From contig CAWEJL010000018.1 of NCBI GenBank assembly GCA_963809385.1, forward strand, positions 1 to 64,000: a stretch of DNA of 64,000 nucleotides. The letters run 5' to 3'. The notes beneath the pieces were generated by a model. It ran no database searches and had not been told where the DNA came from. It was given only the letters and a program-made list of their open reading frames with translations. Source of the stretch: JAKAIY01 sp963809385. Lineage in GTDB: Bacteria; Chloroflexota; Ktedonobacteria; Ktedonobacterales; JADMIN01. Both the position numbers and the translations under genes were made by a program. How positions within the stretch are numbered: position 1 is the stretch's first letter; every line of letters starts with the position of its first letter. Of this stretch, positions 39,132 to 48,916 are shown in pieces.

Positions 39132-41232
39132 ATGCCGCAGCCAGAAGGGACACCACGCGCATTCATCAGCCACGCCCACGCCGATAACGCGCTTTGCGCG
39201 CTCTACGCCAGCGGGCTAAAGCGCCGGCTGGGCGATGACGCGGTCTGGTATGACCTGAACAACAACCCTGAGGGCCACCTACTGGCCGCCGCGCTCCAGC
39301 GCGAGCTCCAGGCGCGCCCAGCGCTGATCGTCTTCGTCACCCCGGCCGCGCTGGAATCATTCTGGGTCGGCCTGGAGATTGACGCCTTTCTCGGCCTGAT
39401 GGCGCAGGACCGCTCGCGCATGCTGCTACCCGTGCGGCTGGCGGACTGCGCGCTGCCGCCCTTCATGAACGCGATGACCTGGATTGACGCGGTGGGCCAG
39501 CCGGTGGAGCGGATCGTCGAGCGCATCGCGCAGGCGCTCACTGGCGGCAGAGGTCCGGCGCCCACGATCACTATCGCTCCAGCGGCTTCTGGCGCCCCTC
39601 CCGCGCAACCGACGGCGGAGACGGCGCAAGCCCAGGTTTTGCTGGAGGAGGCGCGCGCGGAGTTGCTGGAGAGCCACTGGAACGACGCGATCGCCAAGCT
39701 GCGCGTCGCGCTCTCGCTCCCTGGCGTCGCGTCCAGCGCCGATATCCTGGGGGAGCTGGCGCTGGCCTATGCGGGCGCGCATCGCTGGGAGCTGGCGCTC
39801 GACGCCGCTCACCGTGGGACTCAGGCTAGCCGCCTGCGCGCCGACCTGTGGCAGATCCAGGGACGCGCTCGCACCGCGCTGGCCCGCGACCTGCGCGCCA
39901 AGGGCGACGCTGAGTCGCTCCAGGCGGCGCAGGCGAACGAGAAGGAGGCGCTGGACGCTTACGATCAGGCGCGCGGTCTGATCCCGCGCACGGACTCCGC
40001 CGCGCGGCTGGCGCTGCTGGCCGAGATACGCGCCACACTGACCGGGGCCGGGCGCTGGGCGGAGGCGCTGGAGACGGTGGATGACGAGCTGGCGCTTGGC
40101 GCCCAACACGCCTACCCGCCTCACGGTCAGGCTGGATCTCCTGCGCCAGTTGGGGCGCGGGGAGGAGGCGCTGGAGGTCGCCCGCGCGCTGGCGCAGCGC
40201 CCTGACGCGCCTCCCAGCGCCTGGCTGACGTACGCCCGCGCGCTGCACGCCGCCGCCGCGCCTGAGACCCAGATACGCGCCGCGCTTGACGCCGCCGCCC
40301 GCCTGATTCCCAACGCCCCCAGCGATCCGGCGCTGGCCGCCGCCCGCCGCGAGCTACTCGCGCCACCGCCGCCCGCGATCCCCGAAGCGCGCTTTCCCGC
40401 CCGGCTGGCGCGTCTGGGCTTCACTGCCTCCAGCCGCGACGGCGTCGAGGTCATTCTCCCGCCGCTTCTCCCGGTTCCCGCTGGCCCCTTCCGGCTGGGC
40501 AGCGACAAGAGCCGCGACAGCGACGCGCGCGATGACGAGACGGGCCGCCGCACGGTGACGCTGCCCGCTTTCGAGATCGCGCGCTTCCCCATCACCGTCG
40601 CCGAGTACCAGCTCTTCCGCCTGGCGACGAAGCGTGGTGAGCCAGCGAGCCAGTACAACGCGCTCGCCTGGAGCGAGCAGCTGGCGGCGCTCGACCATCC
40701 GGTGGTCAACGTCACCTGGCGCGACGCCTTCGATTACGCCGCCTGGCTGGCAAGCGTGACCGGCCAGCGCGGCTGGCGGCTGCCCACCGAGGCCGAGTGG
40801 GAGAAGGCTGCGCGCTCTGACCCGCGCGACCCGCTGGGCGCGAGCAGCGACCGCGTCTACCCCTGGGGCGACACCTTCGACGCCGCGCGCTGCAATAGTT
40901 CTGAGAGTGGCCTGGGTGCGACCTCGCCCGTTGGATGGTATAGCGCTAGCGAGGAGAACCAGCGCGCGGGCCGCCAGAGCGGCGCCAGCCCGTGCGGAGC
41001 CGAAGACCTGGCCGGCAACGTCTGGGAGTGGACCGCGAGCGTCCGGGCGCAAGACTATGGAAAATCGAATCAAGTTGCCGATATAGATAACACTGAAAAT
41101 AGAATTATCCGTGGCGGGAGTTGGAGCGATGACCGGCGCGTCGTCCGCGCGGCGTACCGCAGCAACGTCGAACCCAACGGCGCGTACGACGGCCTTGGGT
41201 TCCGCGTCCTTCGCGCGTCCCCTGGCTCGTAA
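39132..41232 (+). CDS. TIR-TPR-FGE (formylglycine-generating-enzyme-like) fusion, one frameshift
   Basis: Reading across one shift near 40105, this is a protein of about 700 residues. Residues 9-130 are a TIR domain (AFISHAHADNALCALYASGL, VWYDLNNNP, LIVFVTPAALESFWVGLEID) with Glu82 at the NADase catalytic position. A linker and about 230 residues of helical TPR-like repeats follow (ILGELALAYAGAHRWELALD, AEIRATLTGAGRWAEALE). The C-terminal 260 residues are an FGE/SUMF1-type domain: LPPLLPVPAGPFRLGS, NVTWRDAFDYAAWLA, RLPTEAEWEKAARS, YPWGD, LAGNVWEWT, RIIRGGSW and GLGFRVL. The start at 39132 follows AGGAGGG. Similar TIR/FGE fusions may act in defence or signalling, which is an inference. Confidence 0.85.
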
Positions 41233-41244
41233 ACAGCGAGCGGG

Positions 41245-41359
41245 CGAATAAATTCGCGCCTCAAGGCGGCTCGCGCCGCCACAAGACCCGCCTGCGCGGG
41301 TCCTCGCTCGCGCGGCAGCCGTGCGCGGAACGAGCCGCCCTTGGGCGCGGCTTCAGCCG
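41245..41359. repeat. Dispersed hairpin repeat, family A, copy 1
   Basis: The left hairpin is CGAA-TAAA-TTCG at 41245-41256, followed by CGCCTCAAGG. The centre has GACCCGC-CTGC-GCGGGTC-type pairing. The right hairpin is CGGC-TTCA-GCCG at 41348-41359. The repeat sits between two convergent genes and supplies the last codons and stop of the CBS protein. Confidence 0.8.
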
Positions 41360-41848
41360 TCCAGCCATGCTAATGCCGCCCGACATCTCCATGCGCGGGG
41401 CGAGGTCGCGCTCGAAGGCGCTGGCGTCCGCGCCGCAGGTCTCGCAGGCGGTGGGCTGGCGGCCCGCCTGTTCGGCGCCGCAGGTCTGGCAGACCCAGCG
41501 GCTGGCCATCATGCGCACGATGTCCGCGCGGCTGACCACGCCCACCAGCCGGTCGCCGCGCGTGACGGGCAGCCGCTTGTACTGGTTGCTGGTCAGCAGT
41601 TGGGCGATGAGCTCCACGGGGGTATCCTCCTGGGCGGTCAGGACGCGCGTGGTCATGATGTCGGCGACGGTCGCGCCGTCCTTGCCGAGCAGGTCGGCCT
41701 CGGTGACCAGGCCGATCATGTGGCCGTCCGCGTCTACCACCGGCGCGCCGCTGATGTGGTAGTCCGAGAGCAGCCGGGCCACGTCGTGAATGCTGGCCTC
41801 CGGGCCAATGGTGATGACGCTGTGGGTCATGATGTCGCGCGCGCGCAT
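41261..41848 (-). CDS. CBS-domain pair protein with zinc ribbon
   Basis: The 195-residue protein starts at 41848 (MRARDIMTHSVITIGPEASI), preceded by GGAG. Two CBS domains (about 1-60 and 65-120; second part TVADIMTTRVLTAQEDTPVE and YKRLPVTRGDRLVGVVSRAD) usually bind adenosine nucleotides. A zinc ribbon follows: CQTCGAEQAGRQPTACETCG. The final 40 residues (after MSGGISMAGRL) are encoded inside a dispersed repeat, so the natural C-terminus was probably replaced. It may regulate an enzyme according to cell energy state. An open frame reaches much further upstream, but homology starts at 41848. Confidence 0.88.
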   Translation of the reverse strand: MRARDIMTHSVITIGPEASIHDVARLLSDYHISGAPVVDADGHMIGLVTEADLLGKDGATVADIMTTRVLTAQEDTPVELIAQLLTSNQYKRLPVTRGDRLVGVVSRADIVRMMASRWVCQTCGAEQAGRQPTACETCGADASAFERDLAPRMEMSGGISMAGRLKPRPRAARSAHGCRASEDPRRRVLWRREPP

Positions 41849-42176
41849 GGGCTCGTCACTCCTTCGTCGGGGGCTGGGGCGGTCGCCGTTGACTGCCCCT
41901 CTGTTTCGCCGGTGGCGCCGTCCCCGCACGTTACGCGCCATCCCTCCACATCCGCCATCAGTCAGCGGCGCTGGATACCACAAAGTGTAGCTGCGTGGCG
42001 TCCGCTTGCGCACGCACGCGAGCCCGGCGCCTGCTGCACATGAGCGAGGCGACTCACCCCGGCCCCCGAGACGGAAGGCCGGAAGCGAGTGAGCGAGAGG
42101 TGATATGCTGCGGTGTGCGTGGATGGGGATTCGCGCCGCCATGTTCCATCTTCCCAGCGAGCGAGAGGATTGATAT

Positions 42177-43217
42177 ATGTCCGACACGGACGCGACGGAC
42201 GGATTCCTGACCGGCGATGACTTCGCCCCGCCCACTGGTGACCGGCTGGGCGTGTTGAGCGCGACGGCGCGCGTGATGCGCGAGGCGCGGCTCGTGCGGA
42301 TTGACCGGGCGGCGGTCGAGACGCTGGCCGCGCGCTGGGCTGGCGCGGAGTGGCCAGCCGCGACGGCGACGCTGGGCGAGCTACACCAGTTCGGCGCGCC
42401 CGACCAGGCGCCCAACTGGGTCCTGCTGCTCGATGCGCTCAACTTTTGCTTCTGGGGCGCGCCGGATGGCCCGCGCTGGCGCGTGACCTGGCGCGGCGTG
42501 ACGCACGACGGCTACAACGCGCTGGCGGCGGCGCTCTCGCGCGCGGTGGAGGAGGGCCTGCCGGTCAGCGACGCGGACTGGCTGGCGAGCCTCGACGGCG
42601 TCACGCTGGCAGGCGTGTTGCGGCCCGATGACGGCTTTCCGACGATTCCGCTGTTCGCCGAGCGGCTGAACAACGCGCGCGAGGCGGGGCGCACGCTGCG
42701 CGACCGCTACGACGGACGCTTCGTGAATGTGGTAGAGGACGCGAGCTATGACGCGGTGACGCTGGCTCTGGCGGTGGAGCGCGAATTCTCGTCTTTCGCC
42801 GATGTCGCGGAGTGGCGCGGCCACCCGGTCCCGTTCCTCAAGCGGGCGCAGATTCTCGTCTCCGACCTGCGCGCGATCACTGGCGGCGCGGGCGCGGGGG
42901 CGATCCGCGGCATGGAGCGGCTGACAGCCTTCGCGGACTACAAGCTGCCGCAGCGGCTGCGGGCGCTGGGCGTGCTGGTCTACGCTGACGAGCTGGCGCG
43001 GACGGTGGATAGCTATACGCTGATCCCGGCAGGCTCTGAGCCGGAGGTCGAGATACGCGCTGCGACCGTCTGGGCGGTCGAGGCGCTGCGGCGGGCGCTA
43101 TCGCGGCGTGATATCAACCGCACGGCGAGCGAGTTGGATGAGCGGCTATGGGTCGAGAGCCAGACGCGCTTGCCCGACGAGCGCCCGTACCACCGCACGC
43201 GCACGATCTATTATTGA
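42177..43217 (+). CDS. Queuosine salvage protein (DUF2419/Q_salvage family)
   Basis: The 346-residue protein matches the queuosine salvage family (QNG1-type), which releases queuine base from queuosine 5'-monophosphate so it can be reused for tRNA modification. Diagnostic segments are WVLLLDALNFCFWGAPDG, VTHDGYNALAAALSRAV, PLFAERLNNAREAGRTL and FADYKLPQRLRALGVLVY followed by DELARTVD. Length is normal. The start follows AGCGAGAGGATTGAT. No queuosine synthesis genes are nearby, which fits salvage from the environment. The family is most familiar from eukaryotes but has bacterial members. Confidence 0.9.
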   Translation: MSDTDATDGFLTGDDFAPPTGDRLGVLSATARVMREARLVRIDRAAVETLAARWAGAEWPAATATLGELHQFGAPDQAPNWVLLLDALNFCFWGAPDGPRWRVTWRGVTHDGYNALAAALSRAVEEGLPVSDADWLASLDGVTLAGVLRPDDGFPTIPLFAERLNNAREAGRTLRDRYDGRFVNVVEDASYDAVTLALAVEREFSSFADVAEWRGHPVPFLKRAQILVSDLRAITGGAGAGAIRGMERLTAFADYKLPQRLRALGVLVYADELARTVDSYTLIPAGSEPEVEIRAATVWAVEALRRALSRRDINRTASELDERLWVESQTRLPDERPYHRTRTIYY

Positions 43218-43236
43218 GGAGGGCGGGGGCTCCGGG

Positions 43237-43403
43237 CGATTGAAATCGCGCCTCAAGGCGGCAAGGCCGCCACAAGACCCGCCGTCGCGGGTCCAGGGTC
43301 GCGTCCGCGCAGGCGGACGTTGTGGGCTGCGAGGCGAGTGGAACGAAGCCCCCATGCGGGTTCGAGGCTCCCGCATGGGGCCCTTCAGGCGCGATTTCAA
43401 TCG
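43237..43403. repeat. Dispersed hairpin repeat, family A, copy 2 (best copy)
   Basis: The left hairpin CGAT-TGAA-ATCG (43237-43248) is followed by CGCCTCAAGG. The right hairpin CGAT-TTCA-ATCG (43392-43403) is preceded by CCCTTCAGGCG. The two ends form an inverted repeat of about 21 bp with one mismatch. Inside are GACCCGC-CGTC-GCGGGTC and GTCCGC-GCAG-GCGGAC. No protein is encoded. Confidence 0.85.
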
Positions 43404-43480
43404 CTCGCTTCCGCCCGGCGCGCGTGGCGCTGGAATACCGGGAATAGATGGCGAATCTCTGGCGTGAAAGGTGGCGAGGA

Positions 43481-44789
43481 ATGCGGGCGGCGTTCGTCCA
43501 TACGGCGGATAATCACCTGGGCTACGAGCAGTACGGCATGCGCGAGCGCTATGACGACTTCGCGCGCGCCTTTTTGAGCGTGGTGGACGCCGCCATCGCC
43601 CGCGAGGCTGATTTTTTCGTCATCGCTGGCGATCTCTTCAACAAGCGCGCGATTGACGCCCGCACGCTGACGCAGGCCAACGAGGGGCTGCGGCGCCTGG
43701 CGGACGCGGGTATCGTCGCCATCGGCATCGAGGGCAACCACGACCGCAGCTACTATCGTGACGGCATGTCGTGGCTGCAATACCTCAGCTATCAAGGCCT
43801 GCTGCGGCTGCTGAACCCCACCCTGCGCGATGGCGCGCCGGTGATGGCGGAGTGGTCGCCGGAGACGCTGACGGGCCTCTACACGACGCTCAAGGATGGC
43901 CGCGCGCGAGTCTACGGTCTGCCGTGGTACGGCTCCAGCACGGCGCGCGTGATGGCCGGCTTCGCGGAGACGCTGGCGGCGGCGCGCGCGGAGGAAGAGG
44001 CGGAAGGCGTCGAGTACCGCGTGCTGCTGATGCACACGGGAGTCGAGGGGGAGTCTGCCACAGCTCCAGGGACTGCCCGCGCGCGCGGACTTCGAGCCGC
44101 TGCGCGGGCTGGTGGACTATATCGCGCTGGGCCACGTCCATAAGCCCTACGAGATTGATAGCTGGATCTTCAATCCCGGCTCGACGGAGACCTGGGGCGC
44201 GGAGGAAAGCGCGTGGGAAGATCGCGGCTACTACGCTGTCACGGTGGATACGGATGTCGCGCCGGGGGAGTCGCGCCACGAAGCCCAGCACATCGCTAAC
44301 CCGAAGCGCGCGTTCGTGCGGCTGGGCTTCAAGGTAGACGGGCTGAGCGATCCGGCGTCGTTCTACGATCACTTCGAGCGGATGGTGGCGCAGGGCGTGC
44401 GCGATCACCCAGACGCGCTGGGCCGCAAGCCGGTGGTGGATGTCTCGATGACGGGGGTGTACGCCTTCGACGGGGCGGCCATCGAGCGCGCGCGGCTGGA
44501 GGAGATCGTGCGCGAGCGGTTCCAGCCGCTGGTGGCGCGGATCCACGACAGCGCGCGCGCCAATGCCTGGGATGTGGACGACGACGCGGATCAGACGATC
44601 CACGCCGACCGGCAGGCGCTGGAGATGCGCGTCTTCGAGGACCTGGTGGCCCGCGACGCGCGCTATGCCGCGCAGGCTCCGGCCTGGGCGGCGACCCTCG
44701 CCCAACTCAAGCGCATGGCGTTGGAGGGTGAGGAGCCGGAGCATATCGCCACGGTCCTGCGCGCGGCCCGCGCCCGCCTGGGCGGGTGA
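43481..44789 (+). CDS. Second Mre11/SbcD-like nuclease, one frameshift
   Basis: The N-terminus MRAAFVHTADNHLGYEQYG carries the first metal-binding motif. Then follow FFVIAGDLFNKRAID, IEGNHDRSYY and MHTGVEG. A shift between 44050 and 44110 joins YIALGHVHKPYEID, NPGSTETW and a C-terminal region (ANAWDVDDDADQTIHADRQA to ATVLRAARARLGG). About 435 residues in all. The ATG at 43481 is chosen because the Mre11 fold starts there; a frame start at 43448 would add 11 residues. Unlike the 33 kb SbcD, it has no SbcC-like neighbour. It may share that ATPase or work alone in DNA repair. Confidence 0.85.
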
Positions 44790-45031
44790 AGGGGGATAAT
44801 CTACAATGCGCAATGCCGCTGACCGCTACTGAGTATATGTGCGCCTGGGAGCGCATAGCGCATAGAAATTGATGCGCTCCGGCAGGATCTTCAGGCGCTG
44901 CACGCGCAGGTGAGCTCCCCCATCGTAGAGCAGACGGGCGAGAAATCGCCCACAAACAGGCGGCGCGCATTTAATTTCCTTGACTCGCGGCTCCGCGCTG
45001 ACTGCATGAGGCGAACGGCCCCGCCCGCCAG
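44790..45031. other. Intergenic region, nothing recognised
   Basis: About 240 bases between two convergent genes, lower in GC than both. No terminator with a T-run, RNA gene or supported coding frame was seen. Confidence 0.4.
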
Positions 45032-47691
45032 TCAATGCGCGGCGAAGTTGCGCCAGAAGAGGAAGACGCGCTCGCGCAGCGGGGCGTGCTCCAGCGCGCG
45101 CAGGTAGGGGTCGCGCGCCCAGAGCCAATCGGCCTGCGTGCGCGCCTCCGCGATTAGCCGCGTGTCGGCCATGCTGGCCACCTTCAGCTCTGGCAGGCCG
45201 CTCTGGCGCACGCCGAAGAAGTCACCTGGCCCGCGCAAGCGTAAATCAGCCTCGGCCAGCGCGAAGCCGTCCACCGTCTGCTCCAGCGTGCGTAGGCGCT
45301 CGGAGGCGGTCGCGCTGGCCTCCTTGCTCAACAGGTAGCAGTACGACTGGCTGTCGCCGCGCCCGACGCGCCCGCGGAACTGATGGAGTTGCGAGAGGCC
45401 GAAGCGGTCGGCGTCCTCGATCAGCATCACCGTCGCGTTGGGTACGTCCACGCCGACCTCGACCACCGCCGTCGCCACCAGCACATCAATCTCACCGTCG
45501 CGGAACTGGCGCATCACGCGGTCCTTCTCCGCCGGGCGGAGCTGGCCGTGCGCCAGGCCTAGCCGCAGGTGGGGGAAGACGCTGGTCTTTAGCCGCTCAT
45601 ATTCGGCGACGGCGGACTTGGCCTCTAGCGCCTCGGACTCCTCCACCAGCGGGCAGATCACATACGCCTGATGGCCAGCCGCCACCTCGGACTCCACCAG
45701 CTTGTAGGCCTCCTGTCGCTGCGCGCCTGAGCGCCAGTGGGTGATGATGGGCAGGCGGCCCGCTGGCATTTCGTCCAGTGTGGAGACGTCCAGATCGCCG
45801 TAGAGCGTCAGCGCCAGCGTGCGCGGGATCGGCGTCGCGGTCATCACCAGCATGTGCGGGCTGCTGCCCTTGCGGCGCAAGGCGTCGCGCTGCTCGACGC
45901 CGAAGCGGTGCTGCTCGTCCACGATGGCCAGCCCCAGCCGCTTGTACGCCACATCGTCCTGGATCAGCGCGTGCGTGCCGATGGCGACGGCGGCCTGGCC
46001 GCTGGCCAGCGCGTCGCGCCCCGCCTGCCGCTCCTTGGCCCGCTGGCTGCCGGTGAGCAGCACGGCGAGCAGGCCGAAGGGGGCTAGCAGCCGCGAGAGG
46101 CCGCGGTAATGCTGCTCGGCCAGGATCTCGGTCGGGGCCAGCAGGGCGCCCTGGTAGCCGTTGGCGGCGGCGGCCAGCAGCGCGGCGGCGGCCACCACCG
46201 TCTTGCCCGAGCCGACATCGCCTTGCAAGAGGCGGCTCATCGGCTTCGTCTCCGCCAGGCTGGCCAGTATCTCGCGGATGGCGCGGCGCTGCGCCCCCGT
46301 GAACTGGAAGGGCAGCGTGGTCTCGAAGCAGGACGCCGTCAGCGGCCACAGCCCGGTCTGCGGTGGCGCCAGCGTGGCCTCTGGTTGCGCGCCATCATCG
46401 CCGGGCGCGTCGAAGATCAGCGACTCCGGCGCGGGCAGGGCGGGCGCGGGCGGGCCATCCTGCCAGTTGGCGCGGCGTGTGAGCATGCCAAGCTGGATCA
46501 GGAACAGCTCATCGAAGGCCAGCCGCCGTCGCGCCGTCGCCAGCGCGTCGTGGTTGTCGGGGTAGTGCGCCTGCGCCACCGCTTCGGGCAACGGCATCAG
46601 CCCGGCGTGGGCGCGCACCTCCGGCGGCAGGTGGTCGGGGATGAACGGCGCGCAGCGGTCCACCGCCCACTTGGTGATCTTGCGCATCGCCTTGGGGTTC
46701 AGCCCCTCGGTGAGCGGGTAGACCGGCGTCAGGCGGCCCGTGTTGATGAGGTCGCCCTGCTCCGGGAGCTCGTGGCTGCGGACGTTGAACTCGATCTTGT
46801 TGCCGAAGCGCTGCTTCACGCCGGTCATGACGATATACGAGCCGGGGGTCAGCTGCTTCTGCAGATAGCCCTGGTTGAACCAGACAGCGATGACGCCACC
46901 GCTATCGTCGGTGACGCGGGCGGTGGTGCGGGCGCGCGGGCCGTTGCGGCTGGTCTTCACCTCCCAGATCATCCCCAGCACGGTGATGACCTCATCGAAC
47001 GGGGCTTTGCCAATCTTGGTGAGCTGGCTGTAGTCGCGGTGCTCGCGCGGGAAGGTGAACAGCAGGTCGCGGACGGTCTCGATGCCCAGCCGCTTCAGCC
47101 GCTCGGCTTGCGTGGGGCCGACGCCGGCGACGGCGGTGACGGGCGCTTCCAGCAGGTAGGCGTCCTCCGGGCGCGGCGGATGGCTGGGCGCGGCGGCGCG
47201 CGGGCGCAGATCGGGTGGTGGCGTGCGCGGGCTTGGCCAGCGGCCACTCGCCCTCACGCACTGCGGGCGCAGGCGTCGCGGGGCGCATGGTGGGCGCGGG
47301 TCGCGCGGGTCGCGGCGGCTGTGGCGCGGCGGGCCGGGGCGCGGGTGGCGCGGCAGGACGCCCGGCGGCGGCGGTCGGCGTTGGGCGGGCCGTCCAGCAG
47401 GGCGAGGGCGGCGCGCACCTGGGCGGTGCGGCGCATCGGGTCGAGCGCGTGGTAGCCAGCGAGGCGCTGGCTCATGATGGCGGCAAGCTCCTGCGCCTCC
47501 GGGCGGCCCGTCGCGCGCAGGTCGTCCGCCCAGCGGGCGAGGAAGCTCTCCAGGCCGTCGGGTTTGACGGCGGCGTCGGCGTGGCCGGTCTTCTGCTCGT
47601 GCAGCAGGATGCGGCGCGCGCGCTCGATCAGCGGCGCGAGTGGCTGGGCGGTCTGCCCGTCCTCTGGCCGCGTCCCGCTCACCTGCCGCAT
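45032..47691 (-). CDS. recG: ATP-dependent DNA helicase RecG, one frameshift
   Basis: RecG reverses stalled replication forks and moves branched DNA. The N-terminal frame starts at 47691 after AAGGAGACAGC (MRQVSGTRPEDGQTAQPL) and holds an alpha-helical extension. A shift near 47370 lies in a Pro/Arg-rich linker. The main frame then has the wedge domain (VTAVAGVGPTQAERLKRLGI, FTFPREHRDYS), Walker A LLQGDVGSGKTVVAAAALLA, motif II DEQHRFGV, SPHMLVMTATPIPRTLA, and VVEVGVDVPNATVM, QFRGRVGRG. The end matches RecG (GDFFGVRQSGLPELKVASMAD). About 885 residues, longer than usual because of the N-terminal extension. Confidence 0.93.
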
Positions 47692-47891
47692 CCCGCTGTC
47701 TCCTTCGCGCAGAAGATGGCCACCGCTTGACCACCTGTTCTACCACCCCGCTCAATGGAGTATAACCCACCATGCGCCCGCCACTCCAGCAGGCCCCCGC
47801 CGATGGGCTAGCGCCGCGCGCCATACCGTATACTTTCTTCGCGACGATCCCGTTAGCGGGAATGGCGGGGCGCGATGCTGGGAGGCGGCGT

Positions 47892-48824
47892 ATGGCGAGC
47901 GATATTCCAGGCGCGAGCGACAGGGCCACGGTCACGCCGTTCACCGTTCCAGGCTGGGACGCGCGTGTCCGCGCCTTCCACTGCGATGACGAGGTGGATA
48001 TCTACGCCGTCGTGACGCGGCGCTTTGTGGTCTTTGTGGATACCAGCGCGACGCCTGAGCAGGCGGAACAAGTCCGCGTGGCGCTGGCGCCCGAGCTGGC
48101 GTCGCGTCAGCCGCTGGTTATCATCACCCACGCCGACTACGATCACGCCTGGGGAAACGCGGCGTTCGCGGGGCGTGATGGCGTCGTGACCACGCCAATC
48201 ATCGGGCATGCCGTCGCGCGCGAGTGGATGCAGGGTGAGGGCGCGGCGGCGGAACTACGCCAGAAGCAGGCCGAGAGCCCGCGCTTCGCCTCCGTGCGCC
48301 TCATCGCGCCCAGCATCGCGTATACGGATTCGCTGGTGATAGACGGCGGCGACCTCACGCTAGAACTGCTGCATACACCGGGCCACACGCCGGACCACAC
48401 GGCGGTCTGGATTCCCCAGCTACGGCTGTTGCTGGCGGGCGACGCGGCGGAACACCCCTTCCCGCAAGTCCATGAGGGCGCCGATCTACCGGACATCCGC
48501 CGCTCGCTGGCGCGGCTCCAGGCGCTCGATCCCGCCTGGGTCCTGCCCTGCCATGGCGGCGTCTTCGACCCCGGCCTACTGGCGCGCAACCTGGCCTTCT
48601 TCGCGACGGTCGAGCGGCATGCGCGGGCCGCGCTCGCTGCCGGGGCCGTTCTCAGCTCGCTCGACAGCGTCCCCATTGACGAACTGGAGCGGCTTGCCGG
48701 CTACTCCTACGCGGAGGCCCTGGCGAACGCGGGCGCGGTGGCGGCTGAGACGCCCGCGTTCTATCGCGGGTTCTTCGAGAGCGCCCTGCGCGCCACGTTC
48801 GCGTGGCTCCGTGCGCAGGGCTGA
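47892..48824 (+). CDS. MBL-fold metallo-hydrolase
   Basis: The 310-residue protein has the metallo-beta-lactamase motif THADYDHAWGN, a His in HTPGHTPDHTAVW, Asp in LLLAGDAAEHPFP and His in VLPCHGG. The start at 47892 (MASDIPGASDRATVT) follows GGAGGCGGCG. The C-terminal 80 residues are an added helical region (LERLAGYSYAEALANAGAVA). The substrate is unknown. It is followed closely by the amidohydrolase gene on the same strand, with about 90 bp between, so the two may form an operon. Confidence 0.9.
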   Translation: MASDIPGASDRATVTPFTVPGWDARVRAFHCDDEVDIYAVVTRRFVVFVDTSATPEQAEQVRVALAPELASRQPLVIITHADYDHAWGNAAFAGRDGVVTTPIIGHAVAREWMQGEGAAAELRQKQAESPRFASVRLIAPSIAYTDSLVIDGGDLTLELLHTPGHTPDHTAVWIPQLRLLLAGDAAEHPFPQVHEGADLPDIRRSLARLQALDPAWVLPCHGGVFDPGLLARNLAFFATVERHARAALAAGAVLSSLDSVPIDELERLAGYSYAEALANAGAVAAETPAFYRGFFESALRATFAWLRAQG

Positions 48825-48916
48825 CTATCGCGGGTGGGCGGGTGTGGTACGATGCGGGGCGAATGAGACGGCGGCCCGCCGGTATGCGGTTCGCGGCGAG
48901 TGGAGGAGGACGCGCC

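Noticed and set aside
41849..42442. N-terminal extension of the CBS-domain protein frame
   Set aside because: It overlaps the divergent queuosine-salvage gene and its promoter region, and the CBS fold and ribosome site start at 41848.
46109..47455. 448-codon open frame on the plus strand
   Set aside because: It is antisense to recG, whose motifs are clear on the other strand.
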